Positions 52,588 to 62,585 of a DNA stretch of 64,000 nt are shown here, in pieces. The notes under the pieces are model-generated. The model made no database searches, was not told the origin of the DNA, and saw only the letters and a list, made by a program, of their open reading frames with translations. A program made the translations under genes and the position numbers. This DNA comes from Psychrilyobacter atlanticus DSM 19335. Its GTDB lineage: Bacteria; Fusobacteriota; Fusobacteriia; Fusobacteriales; Fusobacteriaceae. How positions within the stretch are numbered: position 1 is the first letter of the stretch; each line of letters begins with the position of its first letter. The stretch spans positions 1,348,986 through 1,412,985 of the forward strand of contig NZ_KE384547.1 of NCBI RefSeq assembly GCF_000426625.1, given 5' to 3'.

Positions 52588-52788
52588 ATGTTAAAAGGAA
52601 CAGTTAAATGGTTTAACGATGATAAAGGATTTGGATTTATTTCAGCAGAAGACGGGAACGATTACTTCGCACATTTTTCACAGATCAATAAAGAAGGATT
52701 TAAAACTTTAAACGAGGGAGCAGAAGTAACTTTTGAAATCACTCAAGGTGATAAAGGCCCTCAAGCTTCAAACATAGAAACTGTATAA
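52588..52788 (+). CDS. csp: Cold-shock protein (CspA family)
   Basis: A 66-residue OB-fold protein with RNP1-like KGFGFIS and RNP2-like DYFAHFS motifs (usually DVFVHFS). It binds single-stranded RNA and acts as a chaperone in cold or stationary phase. I chose the ATG at 52588 with ACGGAGGAA upstream; a longer frame from 52519 has no support. Its 3' half and terminator are duplicated at 59836-60045 and a decayed copy lies at 42815-42900. Confidence 0.95.
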   Translation: MLKGTVKWFNDDKGFGFISAEDGNDYFAHFSQINKEGFKTLNEGAEVTFEITQGDKGPQASNIETV

Positions 52789-52863
52789 TTATGTAAAATT
52801 TTAAATATTAAAAGAGGTAGAAATTTCTACCTCTTTTTTATTTGCTGTTTTTGGATATTAAAT
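52654..52863 (+). repeat. 210-bp direct repeat (csp 3' end), copy A
   Basis: Covers codon 23 of csp to 75 bases past its stop, including the terminator. It matches 59836-60045 at constant offset (7182) with five mismatches by eye. The two copies bracket the two-partner secretion locus. Confidence 0.95.
52809..52842. terminator. Terminator of csp
   Basis: AAAAGAGGTAGAAA and TTTCTACCTCTTTT form a perfect stem followed by T. Confidence 0.92.
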
Positions 52864-53337
52864 ATGAAAACTTAGTAAATCAACAAAATCAGGCCTAAAA
52901 TGTTCTTAATTCCATATTAAAATAAATTTGATTTTTTATGATTTTAAAGGCATGCTAAAGTGAGGAGGTTCTTTAATCATCTATAAATATTTTCTATAGT
53001 CCCTCCCTTAACTATTTCAATATAATAGTATTAGTAAGTAATTAAGAAAGAGACAAAAATACAAAATTATTTGTATTTTTTACTGATATTACATCAAGTT
53101 ATTGGACAATTCTTTCTTCATTTTTATGCTACCTCTATGTACCCTTTAAGAGGCTTCTAATCTAGCTTTTTCTAGATTCTCCTTTTATTATACCAATTCT
53201 CTAGATATTCAATATTTATACTACTATTATATGGATACCCTCTAATATTTAGTGTTGTAATACACTTTATTGTTTAAAAAAAATTTTTCTATATGAACGG
53301 TAGAATATAATAACCAATTTGTTGTAGGAGGTTAATT
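52864..53337 (+). other. Upstream region of the tpsA gene
   Basis: No gene is seen. A perfect AATCTAG/CTAGATT hairpin lies at 53159-53178. The tpsA ribosome site is GTAGGAGG, just before ATG. Confidence 0.45.
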
Positions 53338-56300
53338 ATGTTTAAGAAAGAGGAATTAAAAATATTATCTACTCTACTAAAAATAGGAAGAAATACTCTA
53401 ATCTTCTCATTTTTAGTGGGGAGTTTTGCAAATGCAGCTCCACAAAGTGGAAAAGTTACTTTAGGACAAGCAAATATCTCTACAAAAGGAAGTGTTACTA
53501 ATATAACACAGTCCACTAAAAAAGCTAGTATCAATTGGAATAAATTTAGTATAAATAAAAATGAAACCGTTAATTTTAAGCAGCCAAACAAAAGTTCAAT
53601 AACTCTAAACAGAGTTACTGGTAGTGAACGTTCTGTTATAAACGGTGCTTTAAATGCTAATGGACAAGTGTGGATACTAAACTCCAACGGAGTTTTATTT
53701 GGAAAAAATGCAAAAATAAATACAGCAGGACTTTTAGCCACTACTAAAAACTTAACTGATAAAGACTTTTTAGCAGGAAAATATAATTTTAAAGGAAACT
53801 CTAAAAATTCAGTTATTAACCTTGGAGAGATAGAGATTACCGATGCTGGGTATGCAGCTCTTTTAGGTCATAAAGTTTCAAATGAAGGAAGTATAAAGGC
53901 GATCAAGGGAGTTATAAAATTAGTTGGTGCTAGTGAATATTCTATTAACCTCAATGGAAACTCTCTTGTAAGTTTAAAGGTAGAAAAATCTTTTATTGAT
54001 TCTCTTGTGGAAAATAAGGGAGCTCTTATTGCAAATGGTGGTGAGATCTATCTGACTACTTCAGGTGCCGAAGAACTTTTAAAGGGAACTGTAAACAATA
54101 CTGGAGTAATAGAAGCAAATTCCTTTGAAGATATAACAGGGTATGTAGAGTTGTTTGCCCATGGGGGTGAAGTCCAAGTAGGAGGTAGCATAAAAGCCAA
54201 AGACGGTTTTGTAGAAACCTCTGGAAAAGATTTTTCTATAGCAAAAGATTCCAGTATAGAAGCTAAAAAATGGCTAATAGATCCAGTGGATATAACAATA
54301 GATAACACCTTGGCTACTACTGTTGAGAATTCATTAAAAACTGGCGATGTCACTATCCAAACAACAGATAATAAAAGTTCTATTAATAGTTCTACACAAA
54401 GTACCGATACTAGTGGAGATGGTAATATTTATGTAAATAGTGCTATCGCTTGGGGTGCTGACACTACTTTAACTTTAGATGCATATAACAATATAATCAT
54501 TAATGAAGATATAACAATTAATAATTCTGAAGGAATTTTAAAGTTATATTATGGACAAGGTTTTAATTCTGATACTAATTCTAATTATATAGTAAATGGA
54601 GAAATAAAAACAGATTCAATTTTATCAGGTGATAATATATCTGTAAATAAGTCTGGTAATATTATTTTTACTAATGGAGGATTATTTTATAGAAAAAAAG
54701 GAACTAATGGAATAGAAAGATTATATCTCTTTAAAGACCGTGCATATGTAACCTCTAAAATTTCTTCTACTGTTATGTATGACGGAGTAAAAACAACATG
54801 GGAACATTTTTCTCAAGATCCAGAACAAAAAGACATTATTATTTCTCAGCCTAAATCAAATACCTATAACATTGATAATGTAGCAACAGAGTTAAAGATA
54901 ACAAATGAAAGCAAAGGAATAATAACTCAAGACTTTAGTAATACTACAAATTTTTCAGTTGTATATGAAGATATAACTTTAGAAGCAGGAGAAGAAGTTA
55001 TAAGAGAGTGGAACTATACTGCTCTTGATTATTCCCCTTTCAATGATGCATCCTTTGTTTCATTTGTAAACTTATCAAATAGTTCTGATCATACATCAAA
55101 AATTTATTCTTTAAATAGAGAAACACTTGTATTAGGTGCAACAGTTGAAGGAACTGGAAACTGGGGAACAGGAGACTATGGTTCAACAGGTTGGCAAAAA
55201 GTTAATTTAAAAGCAGGAGAAGCAGGAACTTATAGATTAGGATTTGTAGTCTTTAATTTATCAGATATGGGTCTTTCTCCTTATATCACTTTAACTAATA
55301 GTTCAGGAAGTACGTTAAAAAATAATGAACTATTTACTCCTATACCTGTGGATCCAACAGGTTTACTTGGAAAACAAGGTATAGTAATTGAGGTTCCTTC
55401 AGATATTGATATAAATTATGTTTTAGGTAATTTAACTGAAACATATAAAGGATCTGAATATTACTTAAGTGATTATTATACAAATGAATCAATTTTCGGT
55501 AGTGAATATTCCGACTGGGTTTTAGGAACGGACTATAACTTTATGTATGATGGCAATCTTCTAACTTCCATTACTGAAGCTGGAATGTATGAAGTATATA
55601 TAGATATACTTAAAGAGGGATACACTGAGGCTAATTATGGTAATACTAATGGCTTTTTTACAATTAATACAAAGGCTATTACAGCAGATTTTTCTGCTAG
55701 CAACAAGGTCTACGACGGTAACATAAATGCACAAATATCATTAAATTCTTTGAATGGAATTTTTGGTAGTGATTCAGTTGGTATATCTAATACTGCTTAC
55801 GGAATGTTTTCAGATAAAAATGCTGGGAACGATAAAGTTGTTTCTATCTCTGGAATTACCCTAAGTGGTGAAGATGCTAACAACTATCACCTAGTTTCAT
55901 CTACAGACACTGCTACAGCTAATATCACAAAAAGAGATATCAATGCCTCTTTTGTAGCGACTAACAAAACTTATGACGGTAGTTCCAGTGCCAATGTTTC
56001 ATTTAACTCTTGGGATAACTTAGTTGAAAATGATGTTCTTAATGCTTCTAATATAACTGCTTCTTTTAACGATAAAAATGCTGGAAACGATAAAGTCGTT
56101 ACTATCGACAATATCTCCCTTTCCGGCGAAGATGCTGATAACTACAACTTACTTTCTTCTGACTCTACAAAGGCTGATATCAACAAAAGAGATATCAATG
56201 CTTCATTTGTAGCAACTAACAAAACTTATGATGGTAGTTCCAGTGCCAATGTTTCATTTAACTCTTGGGATAACTTAGTTGAAAATGATGTTCTTAATAC

Positions 56301-58047
56301 TTCTAGTATAACTGCTTCTTTTAACGATAAAAATGCTGGGATCGATAAAGTCGTAACTATCGACAATATCTCTCTTACCGGTGATGATGCTGATAACTAC
56401 AACTTAGTTACTTCTAACTCTTCTTCAGCTGATATCAACAAAAGAGATATCAATGCTTCTTTTGTAGCGACTAACAAAACTTATGACGGTAGTTCCAGTG
56501 CCAATGTTTCATTTAACTCTTGGGATAACTTAGTTGAAAACGATGACCTTAATGCTTCTAGTATAACTGCTTCTTTTAATGATAAAAATGCTGGAAACGA
56601 TAAAGTCGTAACTATCGACAATCTCTCTCTTACCGGTGATGATGCTGATAACTACAACTTAGTTACTTCTAACTCTTCTTCAGCTGATATCAACAAAAGA
56701 GATATCAATGCTTCTTTTGTTACTTCAGACAAAACTTATGACGGTAGTTCCAGTGCCAATGTTTCATTCAACTCTTGGGATAGCTTAGTTGAAAACGATG
56801 ACCTTAATACTTCTAGTATAACTGCTTCTTTTAACGATAAAAATGCTGGAAACGATAAAGTCGTTACTATCGACAATATCTCTCTTACCGGTGATGATGC
56901 TGATAACTACAACTTAGTTACTTCTAACTCTTCTTCAGCTGATATCAACAAAAGAGATATCAATGCTTCTTTTGTTACTTCAGACAAAACTTATGACGGT
57001 AGTTCCAGTGCCAATGTTTCATTCAACTCTTGGGATAGCTTAGTTGAAAACGATGACCTTAATACTTCTAGTATAACTGCTTCTTTTAACGATAAAAATG
57101 CTGGAAACGATAAAGTCGTAACTATCGACAATATCTCTCTTACCGGTGATGATGCTGATAACTACAACTTACTTTCTTCTGACTCTACAAAGGCTGATAT
57201 CAACAAAAGAGATATCAATGCTTCTTTTGTTACTTCAGACAAAACTTATGACGGTAGTTCCAGTGCCAATGTTTCATTTAACTCTTGGGATAACTTAGTT
57301 GAAAATGATGACCTTAATGCTTCTAGTATAACTGCTTCTTTTAACGATAAAAATGCTGGAAACGATAAAGTTGTAACTATCGACAATATCTCTCTTACCG
57401 GCGAAGATGCTGATAACTACAACTTACTTTCTTCTGACTCTACAAAGGCTGATATCAACAAAAGAGATATCAATGCTTCTTTTGTTGCTAGTAACAAGAT
57501 TTATAATGGTGAAACACTTACAGAATTAAAATTTAGTAGTTGGGATAATTATCTAAATAGTGATGACCTCTCTGTAGATAATTATGTTGGAAATTTTGTA
57601 GACCCATATTCAGGAAATAATAAAGATATAATAGTTACAGATACTATCTTAACTGGAAAGGATAAAGATAACTATAATTTAGTTGGATCGACTTCCACAA
57701 AAGCTGATATTACTGAAAATAAAGTTGAATATATACTAGCCTCTATCGATAACACAACTAGTATAAAAACTCCTATTTCCAATGATATTAAAACTCCTAT
57801 AGATTCACTCCAAAGAAAGGGTAATAATATACAAAGAGAGGATATAGTTTCTACTCCTAAGATTGCTAGTAAAACTAAAAAGGTAACTCATTCTGAAGTT
57901 CAGTCTATGCAAGGAACAACAGAAACTAAAGTTCCCATTGGAGAAAATTCTATCCTTACTATAAATGGTTCCGGAGTAAATTTAACTTCTAAAGATACTC
58001 AAGTTGAACAAATATTTTATGTGACAGAGTATATAAACGATAAATAG
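53338..58047 (+). CDS. Two-partner secretion adhesin (TpsA) with YDG repeats
   Basis: This 1569-residue exported protein has a signal peptide (about residues 15-33, ending SFANA). The TPS secretion domain follows, with NITQSTKKASINWNKFSINK, ETVNFKQPN and VWILNSNGVLFGKNA, the filamentous-haemagglutinin start of a beta helix. A middle region (about 330-780) is unassigned. From about residue 779 eight YDG-type domains follow, each near 85 residues, marked by NKTYDGSSSANV, NDKNAGNDKVV and DADNYNL. The C-terminal 110 residues are low-complexity. It is secreted by the TpsB gene 18 bases downstream and probably acts in adhesion. Confidence 0.93.
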   Translation: MFKKEELKILSTLLKIGRNTLIFSFLVGSFANAAPQSGKVTLGQANISTKGSVTNITQSTKKASINWNKFSINKNETVNFKQPNKSSITLNRVTGSERSVINGALNANGQVWILNSNGVLFGKNAKINTAGLLATTKNLTDKDFLAGKYNFKGNSKNSVINLGEIEITDAGYAALLGHKVSNEGSIKAIKGVIKLVGASEYSINLNGNSLVSLKVEKSFIDSLVENKGALIANGGEIYLTTSGAEELLKGTVNNTGVIEANSFEDITGYVELFAHGGEVQVGGSIKAKDGFVETSGKDFSIAKDSSIEAKKWLIDPVDITIDNTLATTVENSLKTGDVTIQTTDNKSSINSSTQSTDTSGDGNIYVNSAIAWGADTTLTLDAYNNIIINEDITINNSEGILKLYYGQGFNSDTNSNYIVNGEIKTDSILSGDNISVNKSGNIIFTNGGLFYRKKGTNGIERLYLFKDRAYVTSKISSTVMYDGVKTTWEHFSQDPEQKDIIISQPKSNTYNIDNVATELKITNESKGIITQDFSNTTNFSVVYEDITLEAGEEVIREWNYTALDYSPFNDASFVSFVNLSNSSDHTSKIYSLNRETLVLGATVEGTGNWGTGDYGSTGWQKVNLKAGEAGTYRLGFVVFNLSDMGLSPYITLTNSSGSTLKNNELFTPIPVDPTGLLGKQGIVIEVPSDIDINYVLGNLTETYKGSEYYLSDYYTNESIFGSEYSDWVLGTDYNFMYDGNLLTSITEAGMYEVYIDILKEGYTEANYGNTNGFFTINTKAITADFSASNKVYDGNINAQISLNSLNGIFGSDSVGISNTAYGMFSDKNAGNDKVVSISGITLSGEDANNYHLVSSTDTATANITKRDINASFVATNKTYDGSSSANVSFNSWDNLVENDVLNASNITASFNDKNAGNDKVVTIDNISLSGEDADNYNLLSSDSTKADINKRDINASFVATNKTYDGSSSANVSFNSWDNLVENDVLNTSSITASFNDKNAGIDKVVTIDNISLTGDDADNYNLVTSNSSSADINKRDINASFVATNKTYDGSSSANVSFNSWDNLVENDDLNASSITASFNDKNAGNDKVVTIDNLSLTGDDADNYNLVTSNSSSADINKRDINASFVTSDKTYDGSSSANVSFNSWDSLVENDDLNTSSITASFNDKNAGNDKVVTIDNISLTGDDADNYNLVTSNSSSADINKRDINASFVTSDKTYDGSSSANVSFNSWDSLVENDDLNTSSITASFNDKNAGNDKVVTIDNISLTGDDADNYNLLSSDSTKADINKRDINASFVTSDKTYDGSSSANVSFNSWDNLVENDDLNASSITASFNDKNAGNDKVVTIDNISLTGEDADNYNLLSSDSTKADINKRDINASFVASNKIYNGETLTELKFSSWDNYLNSDDLSVDNYVGNFVDPYSGNNKDIIVTDTILTGKDKDNYNLVGSTSTKADITENKVEYILASIDNTTSIKTPISNDIKTPIDSLQRKGNNIQREDIVSTPKIASKTKKVTHSEVQSMQGTTETKVPIGENSILTINGSGVNLTSKDTQVEQIFYVTEYINDK
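55672..57714 (+). repeat. Tandem YDG-domain repeats, 255-bp period
   Basis: Eight units begin at about 55672, 55930, 56185, 56440, 56695, 56950, 57205 and 57460. The six central ones (55930-57459) are exactly 255 bp and nearly identical in DNA; the first and last are diverged. Alternating blocks (VATN or VTSD, LLSSDSTKAD or LVTSNSSSAD) are shuffled between units, a sign of recombination. Confidence 0.93.
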
Positions 58048-58065
58048 ACTTTAAAGGAGAAAATT

Positions 58066-59772
58066 ATGAAACCAATTAAAAACATACTAATTTTATCTTT
58101 ATTTTGTACCAACTTCCTCTATGGTAATAATGTTCCAAATATAGGGAGTGTTTTACAAGAAGTAAAAAAATCCCAAGGTGTAGAGGAAAGAAAAAGTGGA
58201 GATATCCCACAAGTAGGCGGTATAGATCTAATACAAGAAGAACTCCCAGATGATGTGGGACAAAAAATTCTAATTAAAGGCTTCAAATTTGAAGGCAATT
58301 ATAGTGTCGATACTGAAATTTTACAAGAGATACTAGCCTCCTATGAGGGAAAAAAACTTACCTTTTCACAAGTGAAGTATGCTGTATCTATTATTACCAA
58401 GCACTATCGTAATCAAGGTTTTTTTGTAGCTAGAGCTTATATTCCTAAAGATCAAGATTTCAAAGGTAATATCATAAAAATAAATGTTATTGAGGGATTA
58501 TATGGAAACTTTAATCTCGAAAACAATAGTGGTGTAAAAGACTTTATTGTCCAAGGATATCTTGATAATACAAAGACAAGCGGGTCATCAAGAAGTGCTT
58601 CTGTAGAAAAAAATTCCATCGAAAGAACCCTTCTTTTATTAAATGACCTTCCAGGAGTTGTTATTACCAAAGCTGAGGTGAAACCTGGCAATAAACCCCT
58701 TACTAGTGACTTTGATATCGTTGCTTCAAAAGGTTCTTCCTATGACGGCTATTTTATAGGTGATAACTACGGTGGTAAATATACTGGTAAGGAAAGGCTT
58801 ATGGCTGGAACAACTATCAATTCACCACTCTCACTAGGTGATCAGCTGTCATTAAATGGTATGATAACCGATGCTAGTGATATAATAAGTGGAAGTGCCT
58901 CCTATAGTCTTCCTATATACTATAGTGGACTTATCGGTAGTTTTGGATATGATCAAACAGAGTATGAGCTATCTGGAAAATACAGTAGCCTAGATGCTAA
59001 GGGAACATCTAAATCCTTCTATGGAAAGTTATCCTATCCTATAATTAGAAGTAGACTTGAAAACCTCTATATCAGTACAAGAATAGACAGTTCTGACCTA
59101 GAAGACAAATATGATGCTTTTGACGAAACTGAAAATAAAAGATTAGATAAGATCAATATAGGACTAGATTACGATAAAGAAGGTGTTTTTCTTAGCCGTG
59201 ATTTCTATACAAACTCTTCTATTATAGTAACTTATGGACATTTAGATATTAAAGAAGCTGATAAAAAAGAGATTAATGAACAAGGAGCTAATACCCAAGG
59301 TGATTTTTCAAAAATCAACTTAGAAAACTCTAACTTAATCTATTTGACCGATCTATTATCACTAAAAACATCTATCTGCTATCAACATACCCTACAAGAT
59401 AAAAATTTAGATGGTAGCGAAGACTTATCTATAGGTGGAGCATATGGTGTAAAACTATATCCAGATGGTGAGCTAAGTGCAGAAAATGGATATTTAGCAA
59501 ATGTTGAACTTGCCTACCAATTACCATATATCTATAATGTTGGTAACAAGGTAGGAATTTTCTATGATATTGGTAGAGTTTATATGACAAATAATGCTGA
59601 TAAAGTAGGCTTTAAAAGTAGAACTCTCCAAGATGTTGGGATATCATACTATATAGACTACAAGAACTTCTTCTTAAATTTCTATGCTGCCTATAAGATA
59701 GATAATGAAAATATAGAATCTGAACCTGACTATAACGCTAGATATATGGTTTCCACTGGATGGACTTTTTAA
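58066..59772 (+). CDS. Two-partner secretion outer-membrane transporter (TpsB, ShlB/FhaC family)
   Basis: This 568-residue protein has a signal peptide (NILILSLFCTNFLYGN). A POTRA-type region follows with ILIKGFKFEGNYSVDTEIL and GFFVARAYIPKDQDF, and then a long beta barrel with GDNYGGKYTGKERLMAGTTI near residue 230. It ends in the typical aromatic terminus MVSTGWTF. It should export the adjacent adhesin across the outer membrane without ATP. It is cotranscribed with tpsA. Confidence 0.94.
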   Translation: MKPIKNILILSLFCTNFLYGNNVPNIGSVLQEVKKSQGVEERKSGDIPQVGGIDLIQEELPDDVGQKILIKGFKFEGNYSVDTEILQEILASYEGKKLTFSQVKYAVSIITKHYRNQGFFVARAYIPKDQDFKGNIIKINVIEGLYGNFNLENNSGVKDFIVQGYLDNTKTSGSSRSASVEKNSIERTLLLLNDLPGVVITKAEVKPGNKPLTSDFDIVASKGSSYDGYFIGDNYGGKYTGKERLMAGTTINSPLSLGDQLSLNGMITDASDIISGSASYSLPIYYSGLIGSFGYDQTEYELSGKYSSLDAKGTSKSFYGKLSYPIIRSRLENLYISTRIDSSDLEDKYDAFDETENKRLDKINIGLDYDKEGVFLSRDFYTNSSIIVTYGHLDIKEADKKEINEQGANTQGDFSKINLENSNLIYLTDLLSLKTSICYQHTLQDKNLDGSEDLSIGGAYGVKLYPDGELSAENGYLANVELAYQLPYIYNVGNKVGIFYDIGRVYMTNNADKVGFKSRTLQDVGISYYIDYKNFFLNFYAAYKIDNENIESEPDYNARYMVSTGWTF

Positions 59773-59835
59773 TTATATCTTGGATATATAAACCATTTAC
59801 TAAACCATAAGATTTTTATTTAAATATGAAGGTTT

Positions 59836-60045
59836 GGGAACGATTACTTCATGCATTTTTCACAGATCAATAAAGAAGGATTTAAAACTTTAAACGAGGG
59901 AGCAGAAGTAACTTTTGAAATCACTCAAGGTGATAAAGGCCCTCAAGCTTCAAACATAGAAACTGTATAATTATGTAAAATTTTAAATATTAAAAGAGGT
60001 AGAAATTTCTACCTCTTTTTTATTTGCCGTTTTTAGATATTAAAT
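59836..60045 (+). repeat. 210-bp direct repeat (csp 3' end), copy B, truncated csp
   Basis: Identical to 52654-52863 except for five bases. A three-base change turns the GCA codon after TTC into ATG, which opens a frame for the last 39 residues ([12 protein letters not shown]... to the csp stop), but no ribosome site precedes it. The terminator is intact and now also faces the convergent GNAT gene. Confidence 0.95.
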
Positions 60046-60049
60046 GCTA

Positions 60050-60610
60050 CTATTCAACCCAATATCCTGCCTTGTTCATAGTATTAGCGCAGATTACCCT
60101 GCCTGGATTTTCCTTAATTTCTTTCATTGATATTAACGGCATATACATCCACGCATCATAGTGCTCTTCCGGGATATCATAAGTTGGTTTATATCCTATC
60201 TCTTTTATAGCATTTTTTATAAATCCGTATCTAGGATAAAAATCTAAGTGTCCTAAAACAAAAACAATATCTGTTTTTAATTCTTTTAATCTTTTTACTC
60301 CTTCATCTATAAGTTTTCCGCCAATTCCTAATTTTTGGTACTCCTTAATAATTCCCATAGGTGCTAGAATATAAGTCGATAGGTTATTTTTATCATTCTC
60401 TATTTTAGATTTTGAAAAAATTATATGCCCGACAGCTTCTCCATCAACAAATGCAAGCAATGATATTACAGGTTTGGCAGTTTCATCCTCTAAAAGATCG
60501 GTAACTAAAGTTACTATCTCCTCTTCCCCATAATTCTTAAACGCATCTCTATTAACCTTTATTACATCCTCATAGTCAAGTTTGGTTGTTTCTCTTATTT
60601 CTATATTCAA
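60050..60610 (-). CDS. GNAT N-acetyltransferase (YhbS-like)
   Basis: A 186-residue protein with LAPMGIIKEYQKLGIGGKLI, the acetyl-CoA loop in the YhbS-like arrangement, then VFVLGHLDFYPRYGFIKNA. The HxDFYxRYGF segment is characteristic of this subgroup. The substrate is unknown. It uses the csp copy B terminator and is leftward, facing the two-partner secretion locus. Confidence 0.9.
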   Translation of the reverse strand: MNIEIRETTKLDYEDVIKVNRDAFKNYGEEEIVTLVTDLLEDETAKPVISLLAFVDGEAVGHIIFSKSKIENDKNNLSTYILAPMGIIKEYQKLGIGGKLIDEGVKRLKELKTDIVFVLGHLDFYPRYGFIKNAIKEIGYKPTYDIPEEHYDAWMYMPLISMKEIKENPGRVICANTMNKAGYWVE

Positions 60611-60844
60611 TTTAGTTCTCCTTTAATTCTTATTTTTATCTGTTTCTTTCTCCAAAATTACTTCTTAATACAAACATAGTTCCACTCCCTGAATTCACCA
60701 AGCCTCTTAAAATATAGTCAGAGCCTGTAATTCTTACGATTTATTTAAAGTGCTCTATAGCTACTTTATAGGGACATAATAACATAGTTATATCAAAAAA
60801 TAAATCACTTTTTTCCTGTTAAAACTAGACTCAAATTTTACTCT

Positions 60845-62047
60845 CTAAAACCCTAAAATATAGAGTATTGATCCTACTATTAAAGCTGGAATTATATTAT
60901 AAAGTGTAGTAATAATGGCAGATTTCCGATCGATAGCCAATAACGGGAAAAGTGCATCCCCATCATTACATATGGCATTGGCCATAAGAGCAGAAAACGG
61001 TATTACTCCATTTATAAAGAGTGTTGTCAATATAATCTGTGGACCGCATCCTGGAATTATACCTATGACAACAGCTGCAAGGATAACTATAAAACCTGGC
61101 TGGCTCATAAAGTTGGCAACAACAGTTTCTCCTCCTACAGATCCAACAAAAACTTCATAGGAGAAAAGAGCTATAAATACCCACATAATAACAAAAGCTG
61201 TCTCTTCTGCATTGTGTATAAGTGTTTCTTTGAAAGAATTCATCTTACTCTCCACTTCAGCATGATTTTCATCGGATATGATTTTTTTACTGATAATAGT
61301 ATAGATCACTGAAAACATAGTCCCTATAAAACCTAAAACACTCAAATCTTTTATAAAAAATATGTTATCTACATCTCTTTGTAGAAGATTTAAAACTGCC
61401 AGGGGAAATGAAAAAATAATCAAAGTCCAAAAGATTTTATACCCTAGCGTATGTCTAAATTTATGAAAGGTTCCTGCCATGCTTTTCCCGTGATGAAGAG
61501 CTATATCTACAGCATCCCCCTCTTCGTGCCCTAGGTGTTTGAATGTGTAGATTTTGTTTTCTGTATTCAATTCAAATTCTGTGGGTTCCCTTCTAAACAT
61601 TTCATGTTCTTTTTCCAGCTCATATTTTGTCTTAGTTTTTTTAAGTATATTTTTTCCTATCCCAAAATAATCAATAATGTAACCTGTTACTATAGCTACT
61701 ATAAACGAAATTATAGATACAGCAGCAAATATTTTAGGAGATTTTACTAACAATAAAAAAGCTGCATCTCCCATTGTAGCTATAAGGGTTGCTACTATAG
61801 TTCCAAAACTTACCTTTCCCAAATGATAGAGAGGCATGACCATTATGGCTCCTCCACACCCTGGTGTCATCCCTAGAAAAGCTCCCAAAAGTACCTGAAT
61901 TTTTTTATTTTTTTCCATTTTATCGATGAGTCTTCCCTCGGTCTTGAAATTAATATAGCCTAAAATTAAAAGAGGTATTGCAACGAATGTCCCAACCTCT
62001 ACAAATGAACCTACTGCTGTTTCATAAAATATATTTTTTATATCCAT
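60845..62047 (-). CDS. Putative manganese/heavy-metal exporter (ArsP_2-like, 10 TM)
   Basis: This 400-residue inner-membrane protein has about ten helices in two halves. Each half carries a Cys-Gly-Pro-rich membrane motif, MTPGCGGAIMVMPLYHLG and IPGCGPQIILTTLFINGV. A central cytoplasmic loop rich in His, Glu and Asp (HLGHEEGDAVDIALHHGK) could bind metal. The family is annotated as putative manganese transporter. No yybP-type riboswitch is seen upstream. It is a single leftward gene. Confidence 0.85.
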   Translation of the reverse strand: MDIKNIFYETAVGSFVEVGTFVAIPLLILGYINFKTEGRLIDKMEKNKKIQVLLGAFLGMTPGCGGAIMVMPLYHLGKVSFGTIVATLIATMGDAAFLLLVKSPKIFAAVSIISFIVAIVTGYIIDYFGIGKNILKKTKTKYELEKEHEMFRREPTEFELNTENKIYTFKHLGHEEGDAVDIALHHGKSMAGTFHKFRHTLGYKIFWTLIIFSFPLAVLNLLQRDVDNIFFIKDLSVLGFIGTMFSVIYTIISKKIISDENHAEVESKMNSFKETLIHNAEETAFVIMWVFIALFSYEVFVGSVGGETVVANFMSQPGFIVILAAVVIGIIPGCGPQIILTTLFINGVIPFSALMANAICNDGDALFPLLAIDRKSAIITTLYNIIPALIVGSILYILGF

Positions 62048-62276
62048 AATTTTACTCCTTTTTTTATTTAATAATATCTTTAAAATTTATTATTCAACAT
62101 TAGATTACCACTTTAAAAATGTTTTGTAAATGTTTTTCTTTCTAATTATTTGAATATCAAATTAATGTATTTTTTAAAGTACAAATTTATTGTTACCTGA
62201 TATTAAATTTTGGGTTAGACAATAAAAATTAAAGATGCTACAATCTAAAATATAAATAAAAAAGGAGGCGATAATA

Positions 62277-62309
62277 ATGAAAAATTTAAGAGGTAGCAGT
62301 ACAATTTAA
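62277..62309 (+). CDS. 10-residue leader ORF
   Basis: AAAGGAGGCG lies six bases before ATG; the frame reads MKNLRGSSTI and stops. A structured region and a terminator follow, then a GNAT gene. The strong ribosome site on so short a frame suggests a regulatory leader peptide. Confidence 0.45.
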   Translation: MKNLRGSSTI

Positions 62310-62427
62310 TAAAAAGAGGATGTTTGATAAAACAATTATAACCATAGAACTTAACTTACTCATAGTATTTTTAGGTGCTTAAATTTATTGTTATTTATTC
62401 AAGACAACTCTTTCTCAGGAGTTTAGG

Positions 62428-62503
62428 TTTGTATCAATAGCTATTAGTTTAAGTAAATTAAAGTCTATTTAGATATTTCTAGATAGGCTTTTTTTGATAC
62501 AAA
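62428..62503 (+). promoter_or_regulatory. Attenuator-like nested hairpins before a GNAT gene
   Basis: TTTGTATCAA (62428-62437) pairs with TTGATACAAA (62494-62503). Inside it AAGTCTAT-TAGA and TCTA-ATAGGCTT form a terminator stem followed by seven T that overlaps the outer stem, so the two are alternative folds. Located about 85 bases before the GNAT gene and about 120 bases after the leader ORF. Confidence 0.55.
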
Positions 62504-62585
62504 TTATTCCCCTAGAGTTTATACAAAGGAGGTATAGTAGAAAAAATTATTAGAAATACTTATTTATTAATTGAGGAGATGAAAT

